Position numbers and translations under genes: made by a program. From Euryarchaeota archaeon UBA557 (lineage in GTDB: Archaea > Thermoplasmatota > Poseidoniia > Poseidoniales > Thalassarchaeaceae), in assembly GCA_002503285.1 (NCBI GenBank), contig DARI01000025.1, forward strand, positions 28,795-92,794: DNA of 64,000 nt, read 5' to 3'. Below, one piece after another: positions 42,700 to 51,484 of the stretch. The stretch's first letter is position 1, and each line of letters starts with the position of its first letter. The notes under the pieces are model-generated. The model ran no database searches, was not told the DNA's origin, and was given only the letters and a program-made list of their open reading frames with translations.

Positions 42700-44697
42700 T
42701 CACATTTTATTGAAAATTCCAGGTTCCCAAGCAGAAATTTTTCCTGTAAATGCACTAGTCATAACCGTTAATGGGCTAGCAAGATATAATTTTCCAGGGC
42801 CCGATCGACCCTGAAAATTTCTATTTATAGCCGAAACTGTAACCTGTGAAGAATCATTACTGACGCCCGGGCCTGCACCAATACATGCCCCACATCCAGG
42901 ATCAATAACTTTAATTCCAGCCATTTCAAATAGATCTGTCCATCCATTTCTAATTGACAACTCCTTTACCGCTTTTGATCCAAATTGAATATAACACTCT
43001 ACTCTCTCATTAATCCTAAGCCCAGCAGCCAACGCTGCTTTCGTAACCATAGCATAGTATGCAAAATCATCTTCTTTTCCTGCAGTACAGGATCCAGCAT
43101 ATGCAATGTCTATACTTACATCACCAATTTCATGTACAAAAGCTCCATTTGTAGGGTCAGAAGGTATACCCATATCAGGATCACCTGGGTGTGCCACCAT
43201 TGGTAATATATTTGATAAATCAACTATGTGAATACCTCCATCATAAACTGCATCCGGATCAGGCATCACAAATCCATCTAGAATTTTTTCTGCAGTAAGC
43301 TCAGGCCTCCTTTCCAATAACCAATCTATTGTTAAAGAATCAGGTTCACATATTCCTGTTTTGGCACTACATTCAGTAGCCATATTACACAGAGTTGCGC
43401 GCTCATCCATTGATAGGCTAACAAGACCAGGCCCACCAAATTCCATGCTTCTATCTAAAGTTTCTGATTTGGCTGCATAATTAAGCAAAATATGTAAAAT
43501 TACATCCTTTGCAGTACAACCATGATTCAAATTACCTATTAATTCGAATCTTATACTTTCAGGTACCTTTACAAATGCAAATTGATTATGTACCAGATTT
43601 GCATATTCAGTAGAACCAACTCCATATGTTAGTGCATTGGAGGCACCTCCCATACAAGTGTGTGAGTCGGTCGCCTGAATAAAATCACCAACATCAATAA
43701 ATTCTTCACGAGCAATTTGGTGACAAATACCTGGGCTTACGCCATTTACAGCAGAATAATCTCTAACTCCAGTATGTTTTTGAAAAGAATTTTGTAATCT
43801 TCTTAAAGTTTCAATTTTTTTAGTATGAGGACTAAATTTTGGTACTCCAGTTGCATATAACAAATGATCTTCAAATACAGCAAATTTTATTGGGTTTGGT
43901 AATGAATATCCATTTCCATATTCTTGTTGCAAAAATGTATGTACTTGTGCTGTAGTAAATTCATGAGAGTACCCTCCATCGACTTTGGCTAGAACTGCAT
44001 CTCCAGGCTTTACATACTCTTTTTTTTGTGTTCTTAGTAGTTTATTTGCAATTATTTTTTCAGCCATTGTCATGGGGCGTTTTTTGGTGTGCGAAATTGG
44101 CAGAACAATGTCTCCATTGGTTAATTTTTTAGCAAAAGAAAATATTCCTCCATTTTCAAGTATTAGTTTTGTTACTGGATCATAATTAGAGGTGAATTCA
44201 GATAAAGGAATAACTTCTCCATTCTGCATTCTTTCTAACATGGAATACGTCCCCATCAACTGACCCAAATTTATATTATTTCTCTCATGAATTGGTGCAA
44301 AGGAAGCAGCAATAATTATTCTAATTCCAGACCATCTTTCACACTGAGGAGCAGTCTCCCTACTTGATCCAGTGCCTTTCCTATGTCCAGATACTATGAC
44401 TTCAAAATTTCCATTTATTAAAGCATTCTTTTCAAAAATGCGTCGACCATTATGCATTAATCCTGCATATGCATTTTCCGCAATTTTAGCAGGGTCATGA
44501 TCAAAACAGACCCATGCAGGAGTCATCACATCAGTGTTAATATCATCTAGTAAATCCTCTATTGTCAAATCTTCCATTCTTAAATTAAGGCCTTCATAAA
44601 GTTGTTTCGAAATTAATTCTAAGTCCTTTGTTAAAAATAGAATTCTTTTGCCATCAGTAAGTCCAATATTTTTTGGCGGCCAACTATTTTCAGTCAT
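42700..44697 (-). CDS. Aconitase-family hydro-lyase with N-terminal swivel domain
   Basis: 665 residues. Residues 1-205 resemble the small LeuD/swivel subunit, with GTGSSRETAPQC near 108 and AASFAPIHERNNINLG near 130. From about 212 a LeuC-like large part begins (TMAEKIIANKLL). It supplies the [4Fe-4S] cysteines in DSHTCMGGASNALTYG (near 344) and DPGCGACIGAGPG (near 600), plus SCTAGKEDDF. The swivel-first order recalls AcnB without its HEAT domain and is opposite to AcnA. It may be aconitase, homoaconitase or isopropylmalate dehydratase; the icd gene 11 kb away favours aconitase slightly. It is divergent from tfb. Confidence 0.8.
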   Translation of the reverse strand: MTENSWPPKNIGLTDGKRILFLTKDLELISKQLYEGLNLRMEDLTIEDLLDDINTDVMTPAWVCFDHDPAKIAENAYAGLMHNGRRIFEKNALINGNFEVIVSGHRKGTGSSRETAPQCERWSGIRIIIAASFAPIHERNNINLGQLMGTYSMLERMQNGEVIPLSEFTSNYDPVTKLILENGGIFSFAKKLTNGDIVLPISHTKKRPMTMAEKIIANKLLRTQKKEYVKPGDAVLAKVDGGYSHEFTTAQVHTFLQQEYGNGYSLPNPIKFAVFEDHLLYATGVPKFSPHTKKIETLRRLQNSFQKHTGVRDYSAVNGVSPGICHQIAREEFIDVGDFIQATDSHTCMGGASNALTYGVGSTEYANLVHNQFAFVKVPESIRFELIGNLNHGCTAKDVILHILLNYAAKSETLDRSMEFGGPGLVSLSMDERATLCNMATECSAKTGICEPDSLTIDWLLERRPELTAEKILDGFVMPDPDAVYDGGIHIVDLSNILPMVAHPGDPDMGIPSDPTNGAFVHEIGDVSIDIAYAGSCTAGKEDDFAYYAMVTKAALAAGLRINERVECYIQFGSKAVKELSIRNGWTDLFEMAGIKVIDPGCGACIGAGPGVSNDSSQVTVSAINRNFQGRSGPGKLYLASPLTVMTSAFTGKISAWEPGIFNKM

Positions 44698-44871
44698 TCA
44701 CATCCCTCCTCCCTCCTCGGCACGGTCTGACCCTATATCACAATTTTTGAAAATAAATTTTACATTTTGAAATTTTTTTAATGTATAAATGTATGATATT
44801 TTAACTATCAGGCTTAAATAAGATGGGCTTTCGCACTATTTTACCTTTACTTAGAAAGGTGGATTGATATC

Positions 44872-45798
44872 ATGGTAAACGACCTCATTGAAGATACAGT
44901 AAAATGCACTGAATGCGCAAGTAGAAATCTAATAAAAGATGAAACCAGAGGTGAAATAGTATGCCAAGATTGTGGCCTTGTATTAGAAGACAATGTAATT
45001 GATCAAGGAGCAGAATGGAGAGTATTTAGCCCAGAACAAGGCGATCAAAGAGCTCGTACTGGAGCACCCATGACTGTTATGCTTCATGACAAGGGGCTTT
45101 CAACTGATATAGATTGGCAAAATAAGGATTATTCAGGAAAATCAATTTCTAGCAGATATAGAAGTCAATTTTACCGAATGAGAAAATGGCAAAAAAGATC
45201 ACGTGTAAGCAACGCTACAGAGAGAAATTTAGCCATGGCACTGGCTGAATTAGATAGAATGGCTAGCAGATTAGATTTACCCAAGTCAATCAGAGAGGCT
45301 GCAGCTGTTAATTATAAAAAAGCCGTAGAAGCTAGATTAATTCGCGGACGATCAATCGAAGGAGTAGCTGCTGCAAGTTTGTATGCCGCATGTCGTCAAT
45401 GTGCTAACCCTAGAACCTTGGATGAAATTGGTGAAGCTAGCCGTACAGGAAGAAAAGAGATAGGACGTACTTACAGATTTATGGTTAGAGAACTTAAAAT
45501 GAAAATACCACCTACTAAACCAGAAGATTATATTCCTCGGTTTTGTTCAGGATTAGATCTAGATGCAGAGGTCCAAGCGAAAGCATACGAACTAATTGCA
45601 GCAGCTCAAGAAAGAGAATTGACAAGTGGACGAGGTCCAACTGGAATCGCCGCCTCAATTATTTATATTGCTAGTGTTCTTTGCGGAAAACGTAGAACCC
45701 AAAGAGAAGTAGCAGAAGTTGCAGGCGTTACCGAAGTCACAATCAGGAATAGATACAAAGAATTAATTCAAAATTTAAATATTGAACTTGAAATATAA
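44872..45798 (+). CDS. tfb: Transcription initiation factor B (TFIIB homologue)
   Basis: Recruits RNA polymerase to TBP-bound promoters. At 308 residues it has a zinc ribbon with Cys12, 15, 31 and 34 (CTECASRN, CQDCG), a B-finger/linker region near 50-110 with WRVFSPE, and two cyclin-like repeats at about 115-205 and 210-305 (YAACRQCANPRTLDEIG; YIASVLCGKRRTQREVAEVAGVTEVTIRNRYKEL). AAAGGTGGAT lies 9 bases before the ATG. A TATA-like TTAAATA at about 44814-44820 implies a leader of 25-30 bases. Confidence 0.96.
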   Translation: MVNDLIEDTVKCTECASRNLIKDETRGEIVCQDCGLVLEDNVIDQGAEWRVFSPEQGDQRARTGAPMTVMLHDKGLSTDIDWQNKDYSGKSISSRYRSQFYRMRKWQKRSRVSNATERNLAMALAELDRMASRLDLPKSIREAAAVNYKKAVEARLIRGRSIEGVAAASLYAACRQCANPRTLDEIGEASRTGRKEIGRTYRFMVRELKMKIPPTKPEDYIPRFCSGLDLDAEVQAKAYELIAAAQERELTSGRGPTGIAASIIYIASVLCGKRRTQREVAEVAGVTEVTIRNRYKELIQNLNIELEI

Positions 45799-45809
45799 TT
45801 GGTGTACCA

Positions 45810-47156
45810 ATGGTTCGCCGTGATGCCGAACCTTTAATTTGGGAAAATTGCTCAAAAATATTAGAAAGATACGTAAAAGATTCGTATAATCAGGGCCCTT
45901 TGCCGCAACCTCCTCTTGAATCTCCAGATTTCCCTAGTTCACCTCCTAAAAATTTAGATGTATTACTGTCCAAAACATCCGGTCTCTTTTCAATGGATAA
46001 AGCTGGATTCAAAGCAAAGCTATCAGAGATAATTGATAGTATGGAGCCAAATTATGTAAAAAGGCATGTTGACCCTGAATCTGAAAGAGAAAAATGGGCG
46101 ATCAAAAATTTAGAAATAATATCAAAAAGAATTATAATTTTACAAATTAGGGATTGGCTTGCAACTGCATTAGATGATACAGCCCCCGATACTGATAGAT
46201 GGTATTTTGCAATTGCTACTATGATTGGGATGTGTTTTGAAGGATCTGAATTATGTAGAGAATATTGCTTTACCTTTATTGTATCTATAGCAATGGCCCA
46301 ATCTCCATTCTATCGAAGTAAAGCTATCTCTTCTGGGCCACATCACATGGATTGGGATTCATCAGTAGCAGAAGTGTTACAAGAAAATATCCCTCATCAA
46401 TCAGGATTGATGGCCGCAAATCTCATACTTGACTACATATCTTCTTCACCAAAATCATCACATTCATTACTTCCATATTGGATTGAGAGTCTGACTTCCT
46501 ATCGTATTTTAACTCCACATTTGAACTTATTTTCAAGAATTAAATTAAACCTCAAAAATTCAGAAAAATCTGAATCTGAAGCATTAATCAATGCAACAGT
46601 CAATTTAATACCTGATTATCATGAACAGTCAAAAAAGATATTAATTTCTGCAGTTCAAATGAATAATATAGAAATAAGAAAAACTTTGTCAACATCCCTG
46701 TCAAAATTATACTCTTATGATTCAAAACTCACGTTATATTTACTTGATATATTACTATTTGATTCTGATGAAAATATATCAACATTGGCTACATCGACAT
46801 TAGGTTTGATAATTAGAGTAGATACTAATGAGTTTTTACAAAGGGCACCAAAAGTTATTGATAATGGTAATCAAAAAGCTATTCAGGTCCTCATTCACTC
46901 TAGCATAAGGGAATATTTAAATTTCGATATAATGGATAAAAGTAATCTAATATCGAAGCTATGGATTTTGAGTAATGTTACAAATAGATCCAAAATTGTA
47001 AGTTTTATTATGGAAATACATTCAGCAAATCCATCTTCTTTTTTACGTATTGCCAAAACGATTTTTGAAGAAGATCAAAAATCTTTTTTGGAATTTTATA
47101 ATTGGATTGGAAGAAGAGATTCAAAGGTTCAAGAATCTTTAAACCAAATAAAATAA
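45810..47156 (+). CDS. Unknown helical-repeat protein
   Basis: 448 residues, soluble, mostly helical. A Pro-rich segment lies at about 30-50 (LPQPPLESPDFPSSPP). From about 270 the pattern of paired helices (NNIEIRKTLSTSLSKLYSYDSKLTLYLLDILLFDSDENISTLATSTLGLIIRV) resembles HEAT/ARM repeats. No catalytic motif is visible. It starts 11 bases after tfb and is probably co-transcribed with it and with the next methyltransferase. A role in transcription is only a positional guess. Confidence 0.65.
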   Translation: MVRRDAEPLIWENCSKILERYVKDSYNQGPLPQPPLESPDFPSSPPKNLDVLLSKTSGLFSMDKAGFKAKLSEIIDSMEPNYVKRHVDPESEREKWAIKNLEIISKRIIILQIRDWLATALDDTAPDTDRWYFAIATMIGMCFEGSELCREYCFTFIVSIAMAQSPFYRSKAISSGPHHMDWDSSVAEVLQENIPHQSGLMAANLILDYISSSPKSSHSLLPYWIESLTSYRILTPHLNLFSRIKLNLKNSEKSESEALINATVNLIPDYHEQSKKILISAVQMNNIEIRKTLSTSLSKLYSYDSKLTLYLLDILLFDSDENISTLATSTLGLIIRVDTNEFLQRAPKVIDNGNQKAIQVLIHSSIREYLNFDIMDKSNLISKLWILSNVTNRSKIVSFIMEIHSANPSSFLRIAKTIFEEDQKSFLEFYNWIGRRDSKVQESLNQIK

Positions 47157-47157
47157 G

Positions 47158-47865
47158 GTGATTATAATATCAGTCAATAACAATAACTTTCTAGATATTA
47201 AAAAAATCGCGGAAATTGCTCATATAAATGGAAATCCACTTTCTTGGTTTGAAACGATTTATTCAGATGCAAATGGTCAAATCGAAGGCATCCCATGGGC
47301 TAATTTAATTCCAAATCCAAATTTATTATCATGGATTAATGCCCAAAAAGATAACTATTTCAAAAATAAAAAGGCATTGATTATTGGCTGCGGCCTTGGA
47401 GATGATGCAATTGCTTTATCCAAATTGGGAATGGATGTTTACGCATTTGATATATCCGAAACTTGTATAAAATGGTGCCAAAATCGATTCCCCAATTCAG
47501 ATGTTCAATGGTTTGTATATAATTTACTAGAATTGCCCAATTCTTGGAAAAATAATTTTGATTTAGTTGTTGAAGTACATATTTTACAAGCAGTGCATTC
47601 AAAAATACGCAATAAACTTGCTAAGGCTTTATCTCCATTGGTAAGCCAAGATGGTAATCTCATTTGTATTGGCAGAAAAAGATCTGAGAATGATAATGCC
47701 CTGAATCCATCTGGACCTCCATGGCCATTAAAGAAATCATGGCTCAAAGATCAAATCGAAGATTTGAATCTCATTGAATATCAAATAACTGATAATACAA
47801 ATCCCAGTAGAATTATTAATATGGAGAATCAAAGATATATTGCTATCTTTAAAAAAAATAAATAA
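47158..47865 (+). CDS. Class I methyltransferase, thiopurine-methyltransferase-like
   Basis: 235 residues. Motif I ALIIGCGLGDD is at about 73-83, the acidic end of strand 2 in VYAFDIS, and the central strand in FDLVVEVHILQAV. The N-terminal WF...W pattern and the late PWPL...W element recall small TPMT-type enzymes. The GTG start lies one base after the stop of the preceding gene. The substrate is unknown. It stands at the edge of the sulfotransferase group, so modification of the same surface product is possible but unproven. Confidence 0.8.
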   Translation: MIIISVNNNNFLDIKKIAEIAHINGNPLSWFETIYSDANGQIEGIPWANLIPNPNLLSWINAQKDNYFKNKKALIIGCGLGDDAIALSKLGMDVYAFDISETCIKWCQNRFPNSDVQWFVYNLLELPNSWKNNFDLVVEVHILQAVHSKIRNKLAKALSPLVSQDGNLICIGRKRSENDNALNPSGPPWPLKKSWLKDQIEDLNLIEYQITDNTNPSRIINMENQRYIAIFKKNK

Positions 47866-47874
47866 TTTTTGATA

Positions 47875-48639
47875 CTAATCTTCAATAATTTTCGATAATA
47901 ACTCATAATCCAAATCAAACATACCATCTAAAATTGAATTATCTGATACCATATTTTTCTTTCTAATATATCTGATTAATTTTAACAATTTTATTCTTTT
48001 AATCATATTAATAATACGCCATTTATTTCCAAAGGTACTATGATTATTTGTACTAATCTCACTCCATCCAAATTTTTTAAATAATTTATCTTCTAAATTA
48101 TTATTTTCAGTCTTAATTACCAAATCAAATTTTAAAACATTAATTAATGCTAATGCTTGATCCTCTTTCGTTAATTTTTTTAATGGCAGACTAGTTTTTC
48201 TAGAAAATACCCTTACATAATAATTATCAGAAGTATAAACATTTGGATTTTTAATAAAATCTTCCAACGATTTTTCATTAGTATATCCAGAATAATAATC
48301 ATAATTAAAGTTAGAAATAATTCTATTTTTAGGATCTCGGACGCAAGTAATTAGCACCACTCTAGAGTCCTTGGATAGTAATTTAAAATTTGGAGCACCA
48401 TATTCTGTAGCAACAAAAGTAATGCCAGATATTTCACATTCATTAACAAAATCTAATAATTGATTTTTACTGTATTCCCAAATTGGCAATACTTCTCCGA
48501 TACTGTTTGTAGGGTTTCCATTGTTATGATTATCGAATAATACTTCATTATTGTTTATTGCCATATTAACAATTAATGTACCAGCAGATTTATGTAAATG
48601 CTGGAACCAAATTAATCGATACTCTCCCTCAGAGCCCAC
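47875..48639 (-). CDS. Sulfotransferase, type-2-like
   Basis: A 254-residue PAPS-dependent sulfotransferase. The 5'-phosphosulfate loop HLHKSAGTL (14-22) has the HxxKxAGT form of carbohydrate sulfotransferases. The 3'-phosphate motif CVRDPKNRIISNF lies at about 99-111 (Arg101, Ser109). A basic C-terminal third contains many Lys/Ile/Asn codons. The start is GTG at 48639 because no ATG is available before the first motif. Very AT-rich coding. It is divergent from the next sulfotransferase across 93 bases. Confidence 0.82.
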   Translation of the reverse strand: MGSEGEYRLIWFQHLHKSAGTLIVNMAINNNEVLFDNHNNGNPTNSIGEVLPIWEYSKNQLLDFVNECEISGITFVATEYGAPNFKLLSKDSRVVLITCVRDPKNRIISNFNYDYYSGYTNEKSLEDFIKNPNVYTSDNYYVRVFSRKTSLPLKKLTKEDQALALINVLKFDLVIKTENNNLEDKLFKKFGWSEISTNNHSTFGNKWRIINMIKRIKLLKLIRYIRKKNMVSDNSILDGMFDLDYELLSKIIED

Positions 48640-48732
48640 GTCCGCTCACATGAGAACATACTTTTGATACAGACGGTCGTTTTCGGATGCTTCAAGGTGC
48701 TAGAATAAGGTACATATTAGGAGACATATTTC

Positions 48733-49635
48733 ATGCAACCAATTGATGCTTTCATTGTAGGAGTTCCCAAAGCAGGAACTACTTGGTTAGCTAATACTAT
48801 GTCCCAACATCCACAAATTCAAATTTCCGATCCAAAAGAACCTAATATTGTAAGCTCCCATAAAGGGACCTTTGATAGAATACTAATGGAGCCAAACTGG
48901 CTTGATTATGAAAATTACTTTACAAAAAATGGGTTACGTATAGATGCGTCTGTTCATACATTTGCTTGTCCACTTTCTCCCAAAAGAATATTCAACAAAA
49001 TACCAGATATGAAATTTATATTATGTTTAAGGGAACCTATATCAAGAACAATTAGTCATTGGAATATGGTCAGAGATACCAAATCCGATATTGAGAATAA
49101 TGTAGACTGGTCTGATTTTTCAATTGCATGGTCCGATGACCGTCTAAAGAGTAGTTCATTGTATGGCCAATGTATGGAAAGGTGGCTTGAATATTTCTCA
49201 ATTGATAATTTTTTAATTATTGATAGTAACCACATGAGAAATGAGCCAAATAAAATATTATCTCAAGTCGAGAATTTTTTAAATTTAAACTCTCATAATT
49301 ATATTATTAATTTACAAAAACACGCAAATAGTGCAAGCGACCGTAGACCCTTAACTAAATTGGGTAAGTTATTCAGGCGAGCTTTCTCTAACATTCCAAA
49401 AACTATTAAGAAACCTATAGTAAATAAATTACAGTCTATTGATTTGAATATTTACTCTATGCCAATAATCAGTGGTAAACCAAAAATAAGAAAAGTTAAC
49501 AAAAATTATTATAAAATATGTTCAAGTATAGTAATCAATGATTTAAAAAAATTTGAAAAACTTACAAATTACTCAACTGCTCATTGGATTACAGAGATCA
49601 ACCAATATTCTTCAGATTCTAATCAAATATCTTAA
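48733..49635 (+). CDS. Sulfotransferase, heparan/glycan type
   Basis: 300 residues. The PAPS 5'-phosphosulfate loop VGVPKAGTTWLA lies at 9-20, and the 3'-phosphate motif LREPISRTISHW at 99-110 (Arg100, Ser108). The Sulfotransfer_1/3 pattern with HPQI and KEPN between these motifs fits enzymes acting on glycans. AGGAGA precedes the ATG by 9 bases. It is followed 32 bases later by another sulfotransferase on the same strand. Confidence 0.9.
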   Translation: MQPIDAFIVGVPKAGTTWLANTMSQHPQIQISDPKEPNIVSSHKGTFDRILMEPNWLDYENYFTKNGLRIDASVHTFACPLSPKRIFNKIPDMKFILCLREPISRTISHWNMVRDTKSDIENNVDWSDFSIAWSDDRLKSSSLYGQCMERWLEYFSIDNFLIIDSNHMRNEPNKILSQVENFLNLNSHNYIINLQKHANSASDRRPLTKLGKLFRRAFSNIPKTIKKPIVNKLQSIDLNIYSMPIISGKPKIRKVNKNYYKICSSIVINDLKKFEKLTNYSTAHWITEINQYSSDSNQIS

Positions 49636-49667
49636 TATTAAAATAATGTACGGAGTTATAAGATATT

Positions 49668-50621
49668 ATGCAATCAATCCTCGACGTTCCAAATTTATTA
49701 TTGATTGGAGGCCCAAAATGTGGAACTACTTCTTTGTTAACATGGCTTCGAAAACATCCTGAAATATACCATCCATGGGAAAAAATACCAATCAGTGCCT
49801 CAGAGAGTGGTTTTTTATTGGGAGGAGTGAGTGATTCGCCCTTTAGTCCAACTAAACCAAAAGGCACATTAATATTACCCAATGAAATTAATATGGATAG
49901 ATATAATCAAGAATCTTGGATTATAGATAAATCTCCACAACATCTTTACTCTACTAAAGCCTTAGATTCTGTTGCTAATTTACTACCTAAAGCCAAAGTC
50001 ATCATAACACTTAGAGACCCATATGATTTATTCATTTCATGGCACGGAGAAATGAATAAATCGATAAATTATGATGTATCTCTTGAAGAATTATTAGTGG
50101 CAATAGAAGAAAAATCTTGGGAAGTAAATACAAATGATCCTGACACATGGTCCTTTCTTACATATCCTCAATACTCAAATTTTGTCAAGTTATGGATAGA
50201 TAAATTAGGGGAAGATAGAGTGAGGATAATTACACTTTCTAATATTTCTAAAAATCCTTCTTTTGTACTACAATCTCTCTCTAAATGGTTGGATATAGAT
50301 TCTGAAAAAATGCCTAATGATTTTACCATAAAAAATGTGAGTGGCATACTATCAACAAACCCTTTAAGAAAAATTTTACGCAATCCTCCAAAGATATTTT
50401 TCTTCTTAGCACGAATATTTCTTCCAAGTAGAGCACTCCGTAAGATCTTAATCGACCCAATCCGTAGATTAGGCTGGAAACATATTCCAAGCCCGAAATC
50501 TACTATTTCTAAAGAAATAGAGGATAGAGTAAGGGTTAAATTGAGTAAAGATATTGAATTTTTTGAAAACTTACAAGACTATGTCCCGCCAAATGTTTTA
50601 ATCAATTATGATTTATCTTAA
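49668..50621 (+). CDS. Sulfotransferase, heparan/glycan type
   Basis: 317 residues. The PAPS loop is GGPKCGTTSLLTWL (14-27) and the 3'-phosphate motif is ITLRDPYDLFISWH (113-126; Arg116, Ser124). The spacing and the HPEIYHPW..K segment match N-deacetylase/N-sulfotransferase-like and related Sulfotransfer families. CGGAG lies before the ATG. Its last 9 bases overlap the end of the convergent glycosyltransferase gene. Confidence 0.9.
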   Translation: MQSILDVPNLLLIGGPKCGTTSLLTWLRKHPEIYHPWEKIPISASESGFLLGGVSDSPFSPTKPKGTLILPNEINMDRYNQESWIIDKSPQHLYSTKALDSVANLLPKAKVIITLRDPYDLFISWHGEMNKSINYDVSLEELLVAIEEKSWEVNTNDPDTWSFLTYPQYSNFVKLWIDKLGEDRVRIITLSNISKNPSFVLQSLSKWLDIDSEKMPNDFTIKNVSGILSTNPLRKILRNPPKIFFFLARIFLPSRALRKILIDPIRRLGWKHIPSPKSTISKEIEDRVRVKLSKDIEFFENLQDYVPPNVLINYDLS

Positions 50622-51434
50622 ATTTTTAGATACACCTTTGGGCTCTCCAATTGTATTTTTCCTAATTATCCAGAAAATTGATACTAGCCACGCTCTACTC
50701 CATAAATTCCAAGATTCAAACCTATTCAATTTCTTAACATCATTAGGAGTTTGAATCATTCGTAATTCTCGTTGGAGTTTCCACAGGCTCCCATTTCGCA
50801 TACTTTCAAATGATATTAACCCTGCAGCACTTTCTACATATTTTTTTGGATTACATCGATAAAGTAATTGTTCTGATCTTGGATATGGCGCATAAATGCC
50901 CATTGACCCCAAAGGTTCAGGATGATGCATTATACATTTTGAAGACCACACTATGGAGTACCCTGCGTCAATCACTTTCCATGCCAAGTCTGTATCTTCC
51001 CTATGCAGAAAGTACCTTTCATCAAAACCATTTACTATTTCTAATGCTTCTCTCCTAATAATTAGATTAGCAGTTTTGAATCTATCCCACTTAAATCTAT
51101 TAGGCGGATTGTAAGATATAGTATTACCAAGAGAATCCTGTGTTGTCATAGCACCTTCAATGCCGCCAATATCAGGATTCTCAAGAATTTCCTGTATTGT
51201 TTCAATCCAGTTTTCCGGTGCAATACAATCGTCATCAAGGAAGGCTACAGCATCGGCATTGCCTCTCTTCCATCCAATATTTCTTGAAATACCTGGTCCA
51301 TAGTCTGTTTCTGAATCGTCTATGACTTCAATTGAATTAGGGCTAACAGTCTGTTTTGACAGTGATTCTAAGCATTTAGCCAACTCGGCAGGGCGCCTAA
51401 AAGTGGGAATTACTACATCAACACTCACAGCCAT
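50613..51434 (-). CDS. Family 2 glycosyltransferase
   Basis: 273 residues with a GT-A fold. The N-terminus VDVVIPTFRRPAELAKCLESL is typical, and the nucleotide-sugar/metal motif is AFLDDDC (67-69). FDERYFLHREDTDLAWK near 138-154 supplies the usual ED acceptor-site acids. No TM helix is evident, so it is probably a peripheral cytoplasmic enzyme adding a sugar to a lipid- or protein-linked glycan. Its neighbourhood with three sulfotransferases suggests a sulfated surface glycan. Convergent with a sulfotransferase. Confidence 0.9.
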   Translation of the reverse strand: MAVSVDVVIPTFRRPAELAKCLESLSKQTVSPNSIEVIDDSETDYGPGISRNIGWKRGNADAVAFLDDDCIAPENWIETIQEILENPDIGGIEGAMTTQDSLGNTISYNPPNRFKWDRFKTANLIIRREALEIVNGFDERYFLHREDTDLAWKVIDAGYSIVWSSKCIMHHPEPLGSMGIYAPYPRSEQLLYRCNPKKYVESAAGLISFESMRNGSLWKLQRELRMIQTPNDVKKLNRFESWNLWSRAWLVSIFWIIRKNTIGEPKGVSKNLR

Positions 51435-51453
51435 GGCTTAAACGACATACTGG

Positions 51454-51467
51454 CTTATATTTATATG
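51454..51467 (-). promoter_or_regulatory. Possible TATA box for the glycosyltransferase gene
   Basis: Read on the minus strand, CATATAAATATAAG ends about 20 bases before the ATG at 51434. This matches an archaeal TATA element with a leaderless or very short-leader start. It lies in the 50-base gap after the nrdJ stop. Confidence 0.4.
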
Positions 51468-51484
51468 AGTTGATTTATGTTAGT

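Noticed and set aside
47158..51434. Mobile element or prophage explanation for the AT-rich sulfotransferase island
   Set aside because: No transposase, integrase, tRNA-flanked repeat or terminal inverted repeat was found at its edges.
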